DNA from: Haemaphysalis longicornis
Taxonomy: Eukaryota > Arthropoda > Arachnida > Ixodida > Ixodidae
Assembly: GCA_013339765.2 (NCBI GenBank)
Contig: CM023449.1
Span: forward strand, 15,599,811 to 15,663,810
Direction of reading: 5' to 3'
Length of the DNA stretch: 64,000 bases
Both the position numbers and the translations under genes were made by a program. Positions 47,561 to 59,250 of this stretch are shown in pieces. The notes beneath the pieces are model-generated. The model was not told the origin of the DNA. It did no database searches and saw only the letters and a program-made list of their open reading frames with translations. Each line of letters starts with the position of its first letter. Positions within the stretch are counted from its first letter, which is position 1.

Positions 47561-47704
47561 TGAACTGAATGGACGCCAACAATTCTGTCAGCGAACTGGC
47601 GAAAGTGAACCCGCTTCGAAACGCCAGCGTCGAGCAGCGGATCCCACACTGCGAGAAAGCGAAGCATTCCACTTCCGCGCACCGCTGTGAACGGTTGTGT
47701 AATC

Positions 47705-48922
47705 ATGAGCTGGCACCGAGCGGCGATAGCGGCCGAAGCCAGCCGCGGAAACAGGAGCGAGGGAAATGTAGAACAGGATCATCAGATTATCGTGCCGACG
47801 CTGCCTACCGGACGAATTGTGTTAAACACAGTTTTTCTTCACGCCGACGTAAAGGGAAGACCAGGAGCAAGATGGGAAGACCATACCGTGTCGAAGACTT
47901 CAGGGACGCTCTGGCCCAGCATGGTGTGCTGCCCGAGGTTATTTCCTTGGGCGCGTACCAAATCAACCACGTCTGGGCAGTGACCTTCAAGAACGCCGAC
48001 GCAACTAGGAAGATGCTGGCCGCTATCGAGATGGTGGTGAAGGGGAGTCGCTGCCTCGTGATTGACCCACAGAACCAGGAGATGAAGCTCAAGCTCCACT
48101 GGCTGTTGTACGGGGTGGCGGTCGAAGACATTCGCGCCGCGTTTGCACCCTATTGCAGTGTCAGCGAGGTGACCAGGGAGCGGTGGCGTGTTGCGGGTGT
48201 CAACGAGAAAACGTCGATGACGAGGACTGTGCTACTCAAGCTCAAGTCCGGGCTCAAGCTAGGCGACCTGCCCCCAAGTTCGAGTCGCCGGGGAGCTAGC
48301 CCTCGTCGTGGCACCCGGGCGGCCTATGCACTGCCTTCGTAGTCATGGCGAAGGCCACGTCAAACGTGAGTGTAAGGTGCCGAGGTGCTCCCGGTGTAGA
48401 CGGTTCGGCCACACTGACACCCACTGTGAGCGCTTGTACGCGAGTGTTGTGGGACCTGCTGGCACTGATGCGGCCACCGAGTACATCATGGACGCGGCAG
48501 AGGCTGCGGAAGCTGCCAAGGGGTCCGGGGACATGGCGCCGGAGGAGGCAGCCGCTGGGACAACGGACGAGGCCAACGCGGCAGCAGGGGGCGGCGACAG
48601 CGGAGCCACGGGGAAGCCGGTTGATTCGGGGGACCTGTCGAAAGACCGCGTCATCCGAACGGACGACCACCTAACGGCAAGTCAGAACCCGGATGCCATG
48701 GAAGTGACAGGGATGCCTGTACCCAAGCGGGCCCACGTCGACGTGGCCGAGGGTGACGCAAACAACCTCACAGCCCAGGACGACGAGCCGCCGATGAAGG
48801 CGACGCCAGGGCGCCGGTCGACGACGCGGCTCAAGACAAATGTATGGGAGCGCAGAACGTCAGGGGTGCCGGTAACGGCACCAAAACACCCAGACGACCC
48901 GGGGCCCAAGGGCGTCTCCTAA
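47705..48922 (+). pseudogene. LINE ORF1 protein with CCHC zinc knuckles (Tx1/L1-like)
   Basis: The likely start is the ATG at 47705 (MSWHRAA). A region ending HADVKGRP follows, then after a frame change the conserved YRVEDFRDALAQHG to LHWLLYGV block and an RRM-like stretch ending LKSGLKLG. After a second frame change near 48270 come two CCHC knuckles. The first is C-x2-S-x4-H-x4-C, so its second Cys is lost; the second (CSRCRRFGH) is intact. An acidic Ala/Gly-rich tail ends at 48922. The first frameshift is a 20-base insertion: GGGAAGACCA recurs at 47854 and 47874. ORF1 proteins bind element RNA. ORF2 follows after 60 bp. Confidence 0.75.
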
Positions 48923-48981
48923 CGGCGCACTGGACGTGAGAGGTAAGCACCATGTCTCCGGTTCCTAGTCTGTGAGGGGAA

Positions 48982-50970
48982 ATGTGGCCTTGTGAGTCAC
49001 TGAACCTTGCAACCCTAAACGTCCGAGGTCTTTCGGGTAAGCGAGGGCAGAGCTAGGTGTATCGCCTGTTGTCTGACCTGGACGTTGGATGAACTAGTGG
49101 TTCAGGAGACGAAAGTGCAGGGGGATGATGATACCGGGGACATGGAGCGATGTTTCACGTCGCGGTATTTTGTATGTGTAAGCCATGCAGTTGACCTCTC
49201 CGCTGGCTGCCTTTTGTTGGTCAAAAAACTGCCGGGCCTTGTTCAATATGTCTTCTCCAGTTTATCGGGCAGGCTTGGGATTGTTGACGTGGCGTTTGCT
49301 GAAGTAGGGTGGCGATTTATCTGTTTATATGAGCCGAATGACGCTAAAGAAAGAACAGCATTTTTCAGCAGCGTACGGCCTTATCTATCGGCAGAAAAGC
49401 GACTAGTCGTGTTAGGTGACTTTAACTGCGTCTTGTCACCGCGCGACAAGGCTAGCACCACGCCTTTTCGAAATGAGAGTACTGCACTGTTGTCTGACAT
49501 AATAGATTATTTTCGATTAGTGGACGTGGGGGAATGCTTAAAAAGTGAACATGATGTGAAATTCACGCATTTTCAGGGAGTTAGCCACGCCAGACTGGAT
49601 AGGGTGTATGTAACAACTGACTTGATTGGGAAATGCGAAGGGTACACCGTAAAACCCGTATCCTTTTCTGACCACTGCTTGGTTGTGTGCAATCTAGGAT
49701 TTAAAAAAAACGGACCAACCCCTTTAAGTGGGACCTATGGAAGTTAAACGACAAGTTGCTTCTAGACGGGGGAGACTTTGTGGAAACAGTGAACAATAAA
49801 ATACGGGAAATAGAGGGGGTAGAATCTGCGAACGGTGGGAGGAGTGTAAACAGGACGTGAAACTGAGGGCTATAGAGAGGTCCACCGTCATTAAATACGA
49901 ACAAAAAATTATTGAAAAAACGCTAAGATCCAGCCTAGAGAAACTAACCCACGAAGAGTGCAAAGAGCCTGGGGTGTTCAAAGAAAATATTACAAAAATT
50001 CAACAGAAACTTGAACTGCTGGATGACGAACGCTATCGGGGAGCTCTCGTGCGCGCGAGAGTAGACCAGTTAGCGTCCGGAGAGACGCCTACTAAGCGTG
50101 CGATTGGTTTAGAGCGAGCGAACGCCCGACGCAACGAGATAAGAAAGAGTTGGAGGGAAGGGTGACGGACGATAAGCATGAAATCGCGCGGGCGTTTTTC
50201 CATTACTACAAAGGATTGTTAGCATTTCGCAGGGTTGATTTGGAGGCTTTCAAAACCGAGCTTCTCGGCGCAATGCCGAGAATCGATGAAGACAGTAAAG
50301 AAAGGTTAGAGCAGCCCATAACACCCGCAGAAGTTGAAAGTGCCATCAATAACCTAAATCCGGGAAAGTCGCCAGGACCTGACGGGTTAAGCGCGGCTTT
50401 TTACAAGGCGCTTAAAGCTGAGCTTGCGCCCTCTTGGCCGTACTTTTTAACGAGGCTCTGGAACGTAAGGCATTGCTGCTATGTTACGCACAGGCACACA
50501 AGATACTAATACCTAAAACGGACAACACAGATAAGCTTAAACACGTAACAGCATATTGCCCAATCTCTTTGACGAACGTGGAATATAAGATCTTTATGAA
50601 GGTGTTTATCCCAGAGAGTACACTCAGTCATCACACAAGTTGTACGAACACATCAGACGTGTTGCATAGAAGGGCGCACAATTTTGTCCAATACGGCAAG
50701 GTGTGTCCTAGAATGCTGCGACGCTGCCGAAGCTCGCGTTGCTGTTCTCCAGCTCGACCTGGAGAAAGCTTTCGATTGTGTCTCCCATGAATTGTTGTTA
50801 CTTATTTTAGACTATGTGAATGTAGGGACAGTCATAAAAAAGGGTGTGGCTCTGGCGTACCGGAAGTGCACCACGAGATTAATCGTTAACAAGACTCTGG
50901 GGGCCCCCATTAGCATGGAACGGTCGGTACGCCAGGGCTGCCGTCTAGGCCCACTTTTATTTTGTCTGTA
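48982..50970 (+). pseudogene. LINE ORF2, part 1: endonuclease and RT to motif B
   Basis: The start ATG at 48982 reads MWPCESLNLATLNVRGL, the usual ORF2 opening. A stop at about 49054 and a frameshift precede the catalytic ETK motif (VVQETKV). Then come GDFNCVLSPRD and SFSDHCLV (endonuclease). After a linker in several frames (49741-50165) the RT follows: KSPGPDGLSAAFYK, KILIPKTDN, motif A as LQLDLEKAFDCVSHE and motif B as SVRQGCRLGPLLFCLY. The reading frame is cut at 50970 by a DNA transposon. At least four other frame breaks exist, so the LINE was probably dead or dying before that insertion. Confidence 0.85.
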
Positions 50971-51769
50971 CAGGTGCCCCAAAAATAATACGGAGCACGG
51001 GAGCAGTGGCCGGAGCGCGCCGAACTGCATGCCAGCGCGATCTATGCGTAGATGCGCCGCAGATAGCGAAAGTGCGTGGGCACATCCGGCTGGCCCCTCT
51101 TGATGTTCTGACGCTTGTCTTATCGTCGGCTCAAGCGAAGCCGCGCTGCTGCCACCCCGGCTGGGCAGGGGCGCTTTCGGAGCTTCACGAAGGCCTGTTT
51201 ACGCAGAGCCAGCGAAGAAAGCTTCATCTTCAGCGGGGTCCGCTTTCTGCTTCGTAATGAATGCCACCGGTTTCACTATGGGTGCCTGCCGTGCTTCGCG
51301 ATCCGCTTGATTTCGAATCATGTGCTAGAATAATGCCTGGCTCCAGCTAGCGCATAAAATGAGCAAAACACAAAAATTTCATGCGCGTACTGGCTGCGTT
51401 GCCTTAACGATACAAATGGGCGATCAAATAAAATGGGAAGTGATACGTTTGGACTCCAGTTACTTCAACTCAAATACGGAGACACAAAGCTACACAAATT
51501 CACTTAAAAATGAAGTGTGTCCCGGCTTGAGAAGGCAGTGATTGGGCATATTTTGCCACAATGCTCGGCGAAATGAATCAAGGGTGGTTGCCACTGAAGC
51601 AAATTCTGAAGCAACCCTTTTCCTTGTCAAGAAATTCTGTTTGAACTATTTGTTTAATTGTCAATATTTTTGATTCATTTTAAATGCAGAGCATTTCAGT
51701 AACTCACGATGTCACCCGCGTTGACGTCCGTAGTCCGCACCCCTCCCTACTATATAAAAAAAATACTAC

Positions 51770-51852
51770 CCGGAGCCCGGTTTCGATCCCTCGACCCTGC
51801 TGGCGGAACGCAATGTACATGGTGCTCTACCCACTGCGCCACAAAGCCGACA
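51770..51852 (-). tRNA. tRNA-like sequence with A/B boxes and T-run (SINE or pseudogene)
   Basis: On the minus strand A box GTGGCGCAGTGGGTAG and B box GGATCGAAACC lie about 45 bases apart. After GGGTAGTA comes an eight-T run that could stop RNA polymerase III. The acceptor ends do not pair, so a working tRNA is unlikely. Confidence 0.45.
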
Positions 51853-52770
51853 CAGAATGGGACGCTACTGTCGCGAAGAGGAGATCCCTTGATGTTTTCT
51901 GGTTGTTTTTTTAGTTCTGTGCGGCCGCCGGGGCTCTTCCTCCCAAGTGTTCGTGTGAAGGCGCTTCGGACGTGGTTGGGTCCTGGCCCTTTTTTCCAAG
52001 AAACGGCTCCGGCGCGTGTGTCTGCCCATCGGCCGACCCGGGAAACGCGGCTCTCGAGAGGGACCATCGACGCATCTTGTATTACCGCGCACACTGGCGT
52101 CTCCGACCCCCGTTGCGCGCCTACGCGGGCCGATATGTTCTCCGACCCCCGGTCTCGTCCAAACGGCCGCCTGTCTTTTCTCCTTTTCGACTTTGTATAC
52201 CTTTACTTTATTCTCCCCAGTAATTCTTTTGCCAGAAACGGACGCCTTCGAGTTTGAACTTTGTGTCTTCTGTGTGTGATCTTTTCCTTTTCACTTTGGC
52301 GGGGACATGTCTGATTGGAGCTAAGAAGCGTCTTCCTGATTGGCTGCGGGTGTGCCTAAGACTTGCTCCCGATAGTCCGCACACGCTAGGATGCGCTTTT
52401 TCCCCCAATGCGTCCCCCCAAAGCAAATATAACGCGGCCCCTCTGGCGATTGAGAGAGAGCAACACCAGGAGAGCCGCTTGCTGCCGGTCGTCGTGCCCT
52501 CCCACCGGGAGCCATTCGCCCGCCAACTATGTCCCGCTAAGTACCCTTAATCTTTGACTGTCTTTCTCATCTATTTAACAAGTGTATTCATTCTAATTCA
52601 TATGTGCTAAATGTCACCAATGTCATCTGTAAAGTAAACAAGTTATCTGTAAAGCCTCTTCGACGCCTCGACTTTTTCCTTCCGATCTTCATGCTACAGT
52701 AGCGGCAGTATGTAACCAAAATACTACGTTACACTACGAACGCGCCTTATATCGTTGACTGATTCAAATT

Positions 52771-52800
52771 ACTGCTGACGAGCGCTCTCTCGTCAGCAGT
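52771..52800. repeat. Perfect 12-bp stem hairpin
   Basis: ACTGCTGACGAG, six-base loop CGCTCT, CTCGTCAGCAGT, within the DNA transposon. Confidence 0.8.
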
Positions 52801-53696
52801 TGCCACAAGTGCAACAACATTAACGTAACGCAAACTACTTAACGTCGTGCGCCCCCGGAAATGCTCTGCATTTGATCGTGCCCCTTGCGAGGGGGATGTT
52901 TCACTGCGTCTTCTCTCGGTCGAGGGACCCGTGGCGCCATCTGGCGGAGGCGCGGCACAACTCGTAGCACTTTCTTTGAAAACGCGCCTCGAAAGCGCGG
53001 CAAATATGAAATAGGGATGACGCGCTTTCGAGGCAATCCGCCGACGCGGTTGCTTTGTGTACAGACTCGGCGGCGAGCGTCCCGGGATTCTGTTTTTCAA
53101 TCAGTGCGAGATATTGTCGGAAAGCCCTTGCTAAGTTCACTATATTACCGATTTTGGCAGTTCATTGAATTTGATATAATGAAGCCTATTTGTTTTGAAG
53201 CAACTGGCCTTTACTCCACTCACTTTCTCAATTCTTTTGAGCGGCGCTTAGAACCTTCGCAGCAACGCAGCCAGTACGCGCATGAAAGTTTTGTTTTTTG
53301 CTCATTTTATGCGCTAGCTGGAGCCAGGCATTATTCTAGCCACATGATTCGAAATCAAGCGGATCGCGAAGCACGGCAGGCACCCATAGTGAAACCGGTG
53401 GCATTCATGACGAAGCAGAAAGCGGACCCCGCTGAAGATGAAGCTTTCTTCGCTGGCTCTGCGTAAACAGGCCTTCGTGAAGTTCCGAAAGCGCCCTTGC
53501 CGAGCCGGGGTGGCAGCAGCGCGGCTTCGCTTGAGCCGACGATAAGACAAGCGTCAGAACATCAAGAGGGGCCAGCCGGATGTGCCCACGCACTCTCGCT
53601 ATCTGCGGCGCATCTACGCATAGATCGCGCTGGCATGCAGTTTTGCGCGCTCCGGCCACTGCTCCCGTGCTCCGTATTATTTTTGGGGCACCTGTA

Positions 53697-54290
53697 CATT
53701 GAAACGTTGTGTTTAAAGATAATCGAAAACGAACACATTAGTGGGTTTCAGCTGTGTGATGCGGAAGTCAAACTTCTCGCATATGCTGATGACATTGCCG
53801 TTTTTTGTAGCACGAAGGAAAGTGTTAGAACTCCAGTTGACATTGTTTTTGGGGTAATTACGAGCAGCGGGGTAAACTGGGGGAAATGCCTGAATTTCTG
53901 GCACGGGGACTGGCCATCGACACCAGACTATTACGCCAACGTAAATTGGGAAACCAGCCCTGTTAAGTACCTTGGCACGCCGCTTGAATGCTACAGGGAC
54001 AGCGAACCGTACTGGCGCAGCCAAACGCAAGACATAAGAGAAAAGGGGAAAAGTGGAAAGGGGCCTTTCTGTCAAGGTTTGCGAAAGCGACCGTATGTCA
54101 TTTATTTTTTGTTGCCAAGCTGTGGTATGTTATGCAAGTGTTACATTGCTCACGTGTGAATGTGCAAAGAATGCACCGAGCGTTCGCGAAATGCTTTGCA
54201 TCACCACATAGTTTCCTTCGGGGAGATGGTATAATTTCTCTATTCGATGCGTGCAATTTTTGGCAACATGGTTCTTCTAATAACTAACTG
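53697..54290 (+). pseudogene. LINE ORF2, part 2: RT motif C and beyond
   Basis: This resumes exactly where part 1 stopped, counting the TA or TGTACA duplication once. CLKIIENEHISGF leads to motif C as LLAYADDIAVFC, then VKYLGTPLE. After a frameshift near 54050 it gives FLSRFAKATVCHLFFVAKLWYV and QRMHRAFAKCF. The canonical YADD is intact. The sequence stops matching after about 54290, so the 3' part of the LINE is truncated. Confidence 0.85.
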
Positions 54291-54299
54291 TTTGGCGAC

Positions 54300-54654
54300 A
54301 ATGACACGCCATTCATTTGGCCGAATACTGGTTATTATAAATTACCGCGTGGATAGGAAGAGACAGAGGTAAAAGTTGCAATGATCAAACCAGAGCGGAA
54401 GTAGGATTCCATAGCTATAAGAAAAAAAAAACATGAGGTGCGCCCCGGTTTAATTATTTCACTCATCAGGAAATCCCAATATTTTGCATGGATCACGAAA
54501 TAAAAAGACGAGAAAACATAAGTAATTCCCTCGTCAGAAAACAAAACATATGAGCTTAAGGATTCGAGATAGAATGTTATGTTGGACCATTCTTATGTAC
54601 AGAAGAAAAATTGCCCCATGCGGAAAGATTTAAATAAATTAGGCACGAGAACGC
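54300..54654. other. No gene recognised
   Basis: A/T-rich text after the LINE; no motif seen. Confidence 0.35.
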
Positions 54655-54868
54655 TGCTGCTGAGCACGAGGAGGTGGGTTCGATTCCCGGCCGCGGCGGC
54701 CGCTTTTCCGATGGAGGCAAAAAACAAAACCACTCGTGTGTACGAGATTTCGGCGTAGGTTAAAGATCCACAGGTGGTCAAAATTAGTCCAGAGCTCTCC
54801 ACGACCGCGCCCCATCATCGTCTGCATTCCATCGGCGCACTAAACATACAATCAATCAATCAACAAAC
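54655..54868 (+). mobile_element. tRNA-derived SINE, copy 5, head-truncated
   Basis: Starts inside the head at CTGCTGCTGAGCACGAGG, keeps the B box GGTTCGATTCC and the body (with several substitutions), and ends in the tail CAATCAATCAATCAA. The A box is gone, so it is transcriptionally dead. Confidence 0.85.
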
Positions 54869-54869
54869 T

Positions 54870-55317
54870 GAGGAAAGCGTCATGATTTGGTAGCAGTGCG
54901 AGCGATTCTCATTTTTAACGTTTATTGAAATGCAGAAAAAACACCCGGGGGTCTCTTGCTAGTGCATCAGACCCCCTTAGGGGTAGCGAAAAGTTAAGGT
55001 TCACGAGCGGCATGAGTGGGAAATAGCAAGGGAAAAATAGTGGGTTGGGATGGGAATGGGAGTGTGGTTGACCAGGGAGGCCAGAAAGTCTTTCCGTTGC
55101 AGTTTGATGGCGGTCCGGTGCTCGTCAGGGTTATAATCGCAGTCCGAAGGCGTCCAGCTGGCTTGGGAGCATAACAGAAACGATTATTGTTTTAAGCGAA
55201 ATTTATTGTTCAATGCCCGAGCCAAGGAAAAGGTTGGTAGAGTCAATTTCTCCTCCAAGCTAGGCCAAGGTCCAGCAAGATGCGGAAGCGCCACCGACCA
55301 GGCTTCGGCAGGCCACT
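54870..55317. other. No gene recognised
   Basis: Contains a GGGGGTCT / AGACCCCC inverted pair near 54947-54975. No coding signal. Confidence 0.35.
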
Positions 55318-55482
55318 GAACGAATTCGCGGCGCCGTCGGAAGCGCAACCGGCTGCGCTTCAGCCAAAGACCGAACCAATTCGTGGCGCCAAAGAAAGCG
55401 CAGCCGCTTTATCTTATGCCGCCGACCGAACGAATTCGCGGCGCCGATGGAAACGCAACCGGCTGTGCTTCGACCACCAGCC
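55318..55482 (+). repeat. 55-bp minisatellite, three units
   Basis: Units start at 55318, 55373 and 55428 with GAA(C/C)xAATTCG(C/T)GGCGCC and share a GAAxCGCAxCCGGCT core. The period is exactly 55 bp. An open frame of 107 codons (55280-55603) runs through it, but because 55 is not a multiple of three the units are read differently and it is not convincing as a gene. Confidence 0.8.
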
Positions 55483-56042
55483 GAAGCAAAACAGAAGGCA
55501 GTGCTTGGAGCTGGTGTCTAAACAGCGTGCTGCCCACTTGCGCGGCGTCATGGTAAACGGGCAGCGTGGGGAACACTACTACCACAAGCAACAATTCAGA
55601 TAACGTTTTGTGCCCTTGCGAGAGCAGCGCGCCTCGTTTTTCGGCGCAGAGAAATACGACGAGAGGCACTCTTTGAGGGACGATTACGGAATGGAATGCA
55701 CTTGAAACTTCGCGTCACGTTTTGCTGGTCTTTCGCCTGCTAAGTATGAAACCATGATGTTTCGCTCCTACACAAAAGCATGGTTTCGACGTTCCCGTTT
55801 GGAAATACACGACTCCGTGCTTCGGTAGAAGCTCTAGGCCAGATATTTCAGCCTCACAATTGAATATTACAAACCTTCCGAGGGGAGAGGCAGAGCGTAG
55901 AGGAGAAAAGGGAAGAGTTGTGAGCATGCATCATGGCACCGGCGACATTTGCAGCGTTGCGAATAGATACCAGGGGAATTTTAGGGGCCAAGCACATTAA
56001 GGCCGAGGCCTGTCCGTCCGCCGTCCGGCGTCCGTGCTCGCG

Positions 56043-56250
56043 GCACAGCACTGTGTAAATCAAAACATCTGTGAACAAAAGGTCAACACAAGGTTAACAA
56101 TAACAAAATAAGTGGTTCCCAAAAGGCTGGAGAGAGAGAGAGAAAGAGAGAGGGAGAGAGAGACGCACAGCACCGTGTAAATAGAAATATTTGTGAACGA
56201 AAGGTTTACAAAAGGCTAACAAGAACGAAATATAAGGTTCACGAAAGGTT

Positions 56251-56283
<33 letters not shown>

Positions 56284-56285
56284 GT
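56043..56285 (+). repeat. ~122-bp direct duplication containing (GA)n
   Basis: Copies start at 56043 and 56165 with GCACAGCAC(T/C)GTGTAAAT. They share TGTGAAC(A/G)AAAGGT and each ends in a GA-dinucleotide run. Confidence 0.75.
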
Positions 56286-56289
56286 GCGC

Positions 56290-56940
56290 TCCTGGAGAGC
56301 CGTGCCGTGCATGCGCGAAGAGCATTGGATTGGATTGGATTGGATTTTATTGAATTAGATTTGGATTGGACTGGAATAAATTGAATTTTATTGGATTGGA
56401 TTTTAGGAGCAGTAAGCACTCTCACGGGTGATTTACGGTAAGAACGATCCCCAGTGCTTCGCCCACTCGTCATGATTCACTTCGTGGAGATGCAAGATTT
56501 TTTGTAGCGTAAGCTACACTGGCCGAGGTTGAGCAGTTTCGTGTGGGCCGTGAAGGGCCGTGCTGCGCAAGCGCGAGGAGCACTGGATTGGTTTGGATCG
56601 GATTGGATTGGATTGGTTTGGCTTGAATAGGATTGTATTGGATTAGATTGGATTGTGTTGGATTGTGCTGGATTGAAATCCAATCCAATTGGAGTACGGG
56701 TGTGTAGACAATTGAGTCTCCACATTCGCCGGTCTGCGAATTCCAGAGGAGTGACGTCATAGCCACGGCAGACGCACTGGCGCCTGCGCGTGCCTATAGC
56801 TGTGCACCTCCGTTGCGCAGTAGCCCAAGTCTGACGTTGCGCCGGAGCCGCTTGATAGCCGTTTCGCCTGGCTCCTGGAGAGCCGTGCTGCGGGATGCGC
56901 CATGCGCGAGGAGCGGTGACTGGACTGGACTGGACTGAGG
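56290..56940 (+). repeat. Three TGGAT/TGGAC arrays each preceded by the same leader
   Basis: Arrays of degenerate TGGAT at 56323-56404 and 56583-56694 and of TGGAC at 56917-56938. Each follows a related leader, AGAGCCGTGC(C/T)G...GCGCGA(A/G)GAGC, at about 56296, 56560 and 56878. The leader-plus-array unit has therefore been multiplied and the arrays then diverged. Confidence 0.6.
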
Positions 56941-57345
56941 ATTTGATTGGTTTGGAAATCGTCTTAGAAACAGTAAGCATGATAATCAGCTAATCCTAGA
57001 CAACCACGAAACCTAAGAATAACCAGCTGAACCTTAGCTCACGCTACGTATATCCTGGCATAGTCGCGCTAAGCCACTGCTAATTATTTTTCCTCGATGT
57101 AGTTATTTCACTGCTTTCCGACGCAGTTTTATGCAGAAATGCATTATAGTCGGGGGTTGTCGTGCGTCCCTTGACCGGCGTGCGCAGCGTGTCTGATGAT
57201 GATTGTGGCATGATGCTCCTAGGGATTGGCCAACCAAACAATCCATCACGAGATAGCTTCGCGTTCAACCACCATCGTCATCTTCCCGTAGGGGAACCGC
57301 TGAAGAAGAAGGAGAAGAAGACAAAGCTGCGAAGAGGAGGGCTGC

Positions 57346-57900
57346 GTGAGTTTTGGCTACCGTTATCCTCCTCGGCCGGCGCATCTTCCCGATCTGAACC
57401 CGGTCGAAGAGCGGCTCATCGCGCCTCGACTCCCCTTCATGAGCATCAGGCGGCTGACTCGAGGCAACGGGCAGTTTGGAATCAAGGGACAGGCGGTGGA
57501 CGTGCCCATCGACGTATCGAAGGTTGTGCGGTGCCTTCCTCGCATGGTACCCGAGGACGTTGCGTTCGACGTTCACATCAAGCGGAGGCTGATGAGTCCG
57601 GCAACGTACAAGCGCGGGTTGGTGAAGCACGGCAACATCCTGGCTTGGCTCAAGCACCTGGAACACACCCCGCTGTATCGCGCCATCAACGTTCGGGTCG
57701 ATTGGAGTCGGCTCGATCACTTCGATGACGGCGGCGAACGAGAGGAACCGCAGGAAGACGACGTCGATGATGCTGACGGTGAGTTCGAAACGATTCCCGA
57801 CGACTTTGACGTGAACGATACTCTGCAGTTGGCGGTTGCGCTCAACGCGGTCTCGAAGACGCTTCTCTATAACGAAGCGGAAATGACGGGTGTGGGAAAA
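57346..57900 (+). pseudogene. Helitron-associated DUF6570-type protein fragment
   Basis: The frame reads YRYPPRPAHLPDLNPVEERL, then IAPRLPFMSIRRL, GQFGIKGQAVDVPIDV and VVRCLPRMVPED. This order matches the conserved domain, known to me as DUF6570, that precedes the Rep/helicase region in animal Helitrons. A variable acidic region follows (EDDVDDADGE) and NDTLQLAVALN. Homology fades at about 57895, where a poly-A-like run starts. The upstream initiation codon is not preserved (the frame opens at a GTG). It is a cut-off Helitron piece; the antisense frame of 294 codons is a shadow. Confidence 0.65.
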
Positions 57901-57909
57901 GAAAAAAAA

Positions 57910-59240
57910 ATAAATGATTACGCTCACACTCTCGCCTCTCTCTTCGCCATTAATCGCATCACACTCATCGGTGCACCCAATGCATTTCTGCATCCTGCGG
58001 GGATTTTTTTTATTATTGACGAGGCTGTTCTCATTTGTTTTATCAAGAAGGAATGCAGAGACAATTTTTATTAAAGGAATACTTGTGTTCGTACCTCTAC
58101 GCACCTCTTTTGTGAATACGTGCGTCTCTTTTGGGCTAAATGTGCTCAACGCTTCCCTTGTGTTAAGTAGGTAAATTTTATTGATATCTATGAGCCTTGT
58201 CGCGAGTTTTTAGCAGTTACGAAGCACATTTAGCTACGTAGGCTTGACGTTGAAGTTGTTTATTTGAAGTTGTCTGTCAATTACAATGGCTGAGGAGGCG
58301 TGAAAAAAGCCGCTGTGCTCGTCGCCTTGACGGAGCTCCCACCCCCAACGATATAATCAGCAGAGACGCGGGTGGAAAAGAAATGTAAAATACAAAAAAG
58401 CAAGCCAACAAAAATCGAGCCAACAACAACAAAAGTGAAAGACAAAACGGAGCACAATGAAATATTTGTTTAAAACAATTATATCCAGTCGCGTGGTGGG
58501 TACTGTAAGACGTAGAGCGAACAGATAAATCGTCGAACTTACATCTGTTTATTGCTAAAGGCAAGGTGTACGATAGAGTCAGGAGGCCGTAATTTGTGCG
58601 AGCAGAATTTATGTGCCATAGTTCATGGTGCCGTGTTTCATCGGACGTTAAGTTCTCATGTAAGGTAGCACTACACGACAGATAAGTAACTTCGTTTTGT
58701 ATTTGAGTTTTGTACAGCTGGAGAAGCTTGTGTAGGGAGGTAGAGCGCTGGACAGCCTCACCTTTGAATTATGGGTAACAACAGCTGCAACAGCTGATGC
58801 TGGCCCTCCGTTTTCGCCAGTTTTCACGGCGCCAGCTTCTGCCTAGCAGTGACGGTCGATGTGGAGGGCGACGGAGCTGCTCGGAAAGGCCACTGTTTGA
58901 GCGGCTGGTGCACTCCGACGCGTCGAAGGTAGTGCTGCAGCTGGTATTATTGCCATAAGCCTACTTGGTTTTGCACTTCGATATCCCGTGAACTTGTTAC
59001 AGGGTATACCTGGTCCCATCCCTCGCGAAAGTGGCTTCGTGTGGTTGTTTGATCATTTCCTGGTGTTGTTTTATTTTCTCTTTATGCTACACCGTTGTGT
59101 GATTGTTAACAGTGTTTTTCTTGCATACAGTAAATCCAGCGAAAAAAGAATGCTGTGCATGTTAGAGTGTGCACAAGGTTCTCCTTGAGAGGGACCACTA
59201 ATACAAATCCATCTTTGCTTTGCTTTAAAGGAGTGGCGTT
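57910..59240. other. No gene recognised
   Basis: The + frame through 57346-58074 continues past the Helitron homology but without known motifs. Otherwise nothing is supported. Confidence 0.35.
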
Positions 59241-59250
59241 CAGTTACACC

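Larger units (their letters stand above)
51682..52873. repeat. Interior segment bounded by inverted AAATGCAGAGCATTT
   Basis: AAATGCAGAGCATTT (51682-51696) and AAATGCTCTGCATTT (52859-52873) are mutual inverses and nearly palindromic themselves. Between them 51900-52735 has LTR-like character: a promoter-like AAATATAACGCGG at 52424 and repeated ATCTGTAAAG text after 52620. A solo LTR or nested transposon is possible but the ends are not proven. Confidence 0.35.
50971..53694. mobile_element. 2.7-kb DNA transposon with 432-bp inverted repeats
   Basis: Ends CAGGTGCCCC and GGGGCACCTG. Arms 50971-51402 and 53262-53694 are inverted and nearly identical (only about a dozen differences noticed by eye, including indels). 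It sits inside the LINE RT. The target is ambiguous because TGTACA is palindromic: the duplication is TA (if ends are CAGG), GTAC or TGTACA. No transposase motif was found; the interior appears to hold other insertions. Long arms and a TA duplication suggest a Tc1/mariner or ISL2EU-type non-autonomous element. Confidence 0.85.

Noticed and set aside
52885..53466. 193-codon frame inside the 2.7-kb transposon, considered as a transposase
   Set aside because: No DDE motif, zinc finger or other transposase signature, and it runs into the inverted arm.
55280..55603. 107-codon frame considered as a repeat protein
   Set aside because: The 55-bp period breaks codon phase between units, and there is no homology or start context.
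57265..58149. Antisense frame of 294 codons
   Set aside because: Shadow of the Helitron-derived coding sequence on the + strand.
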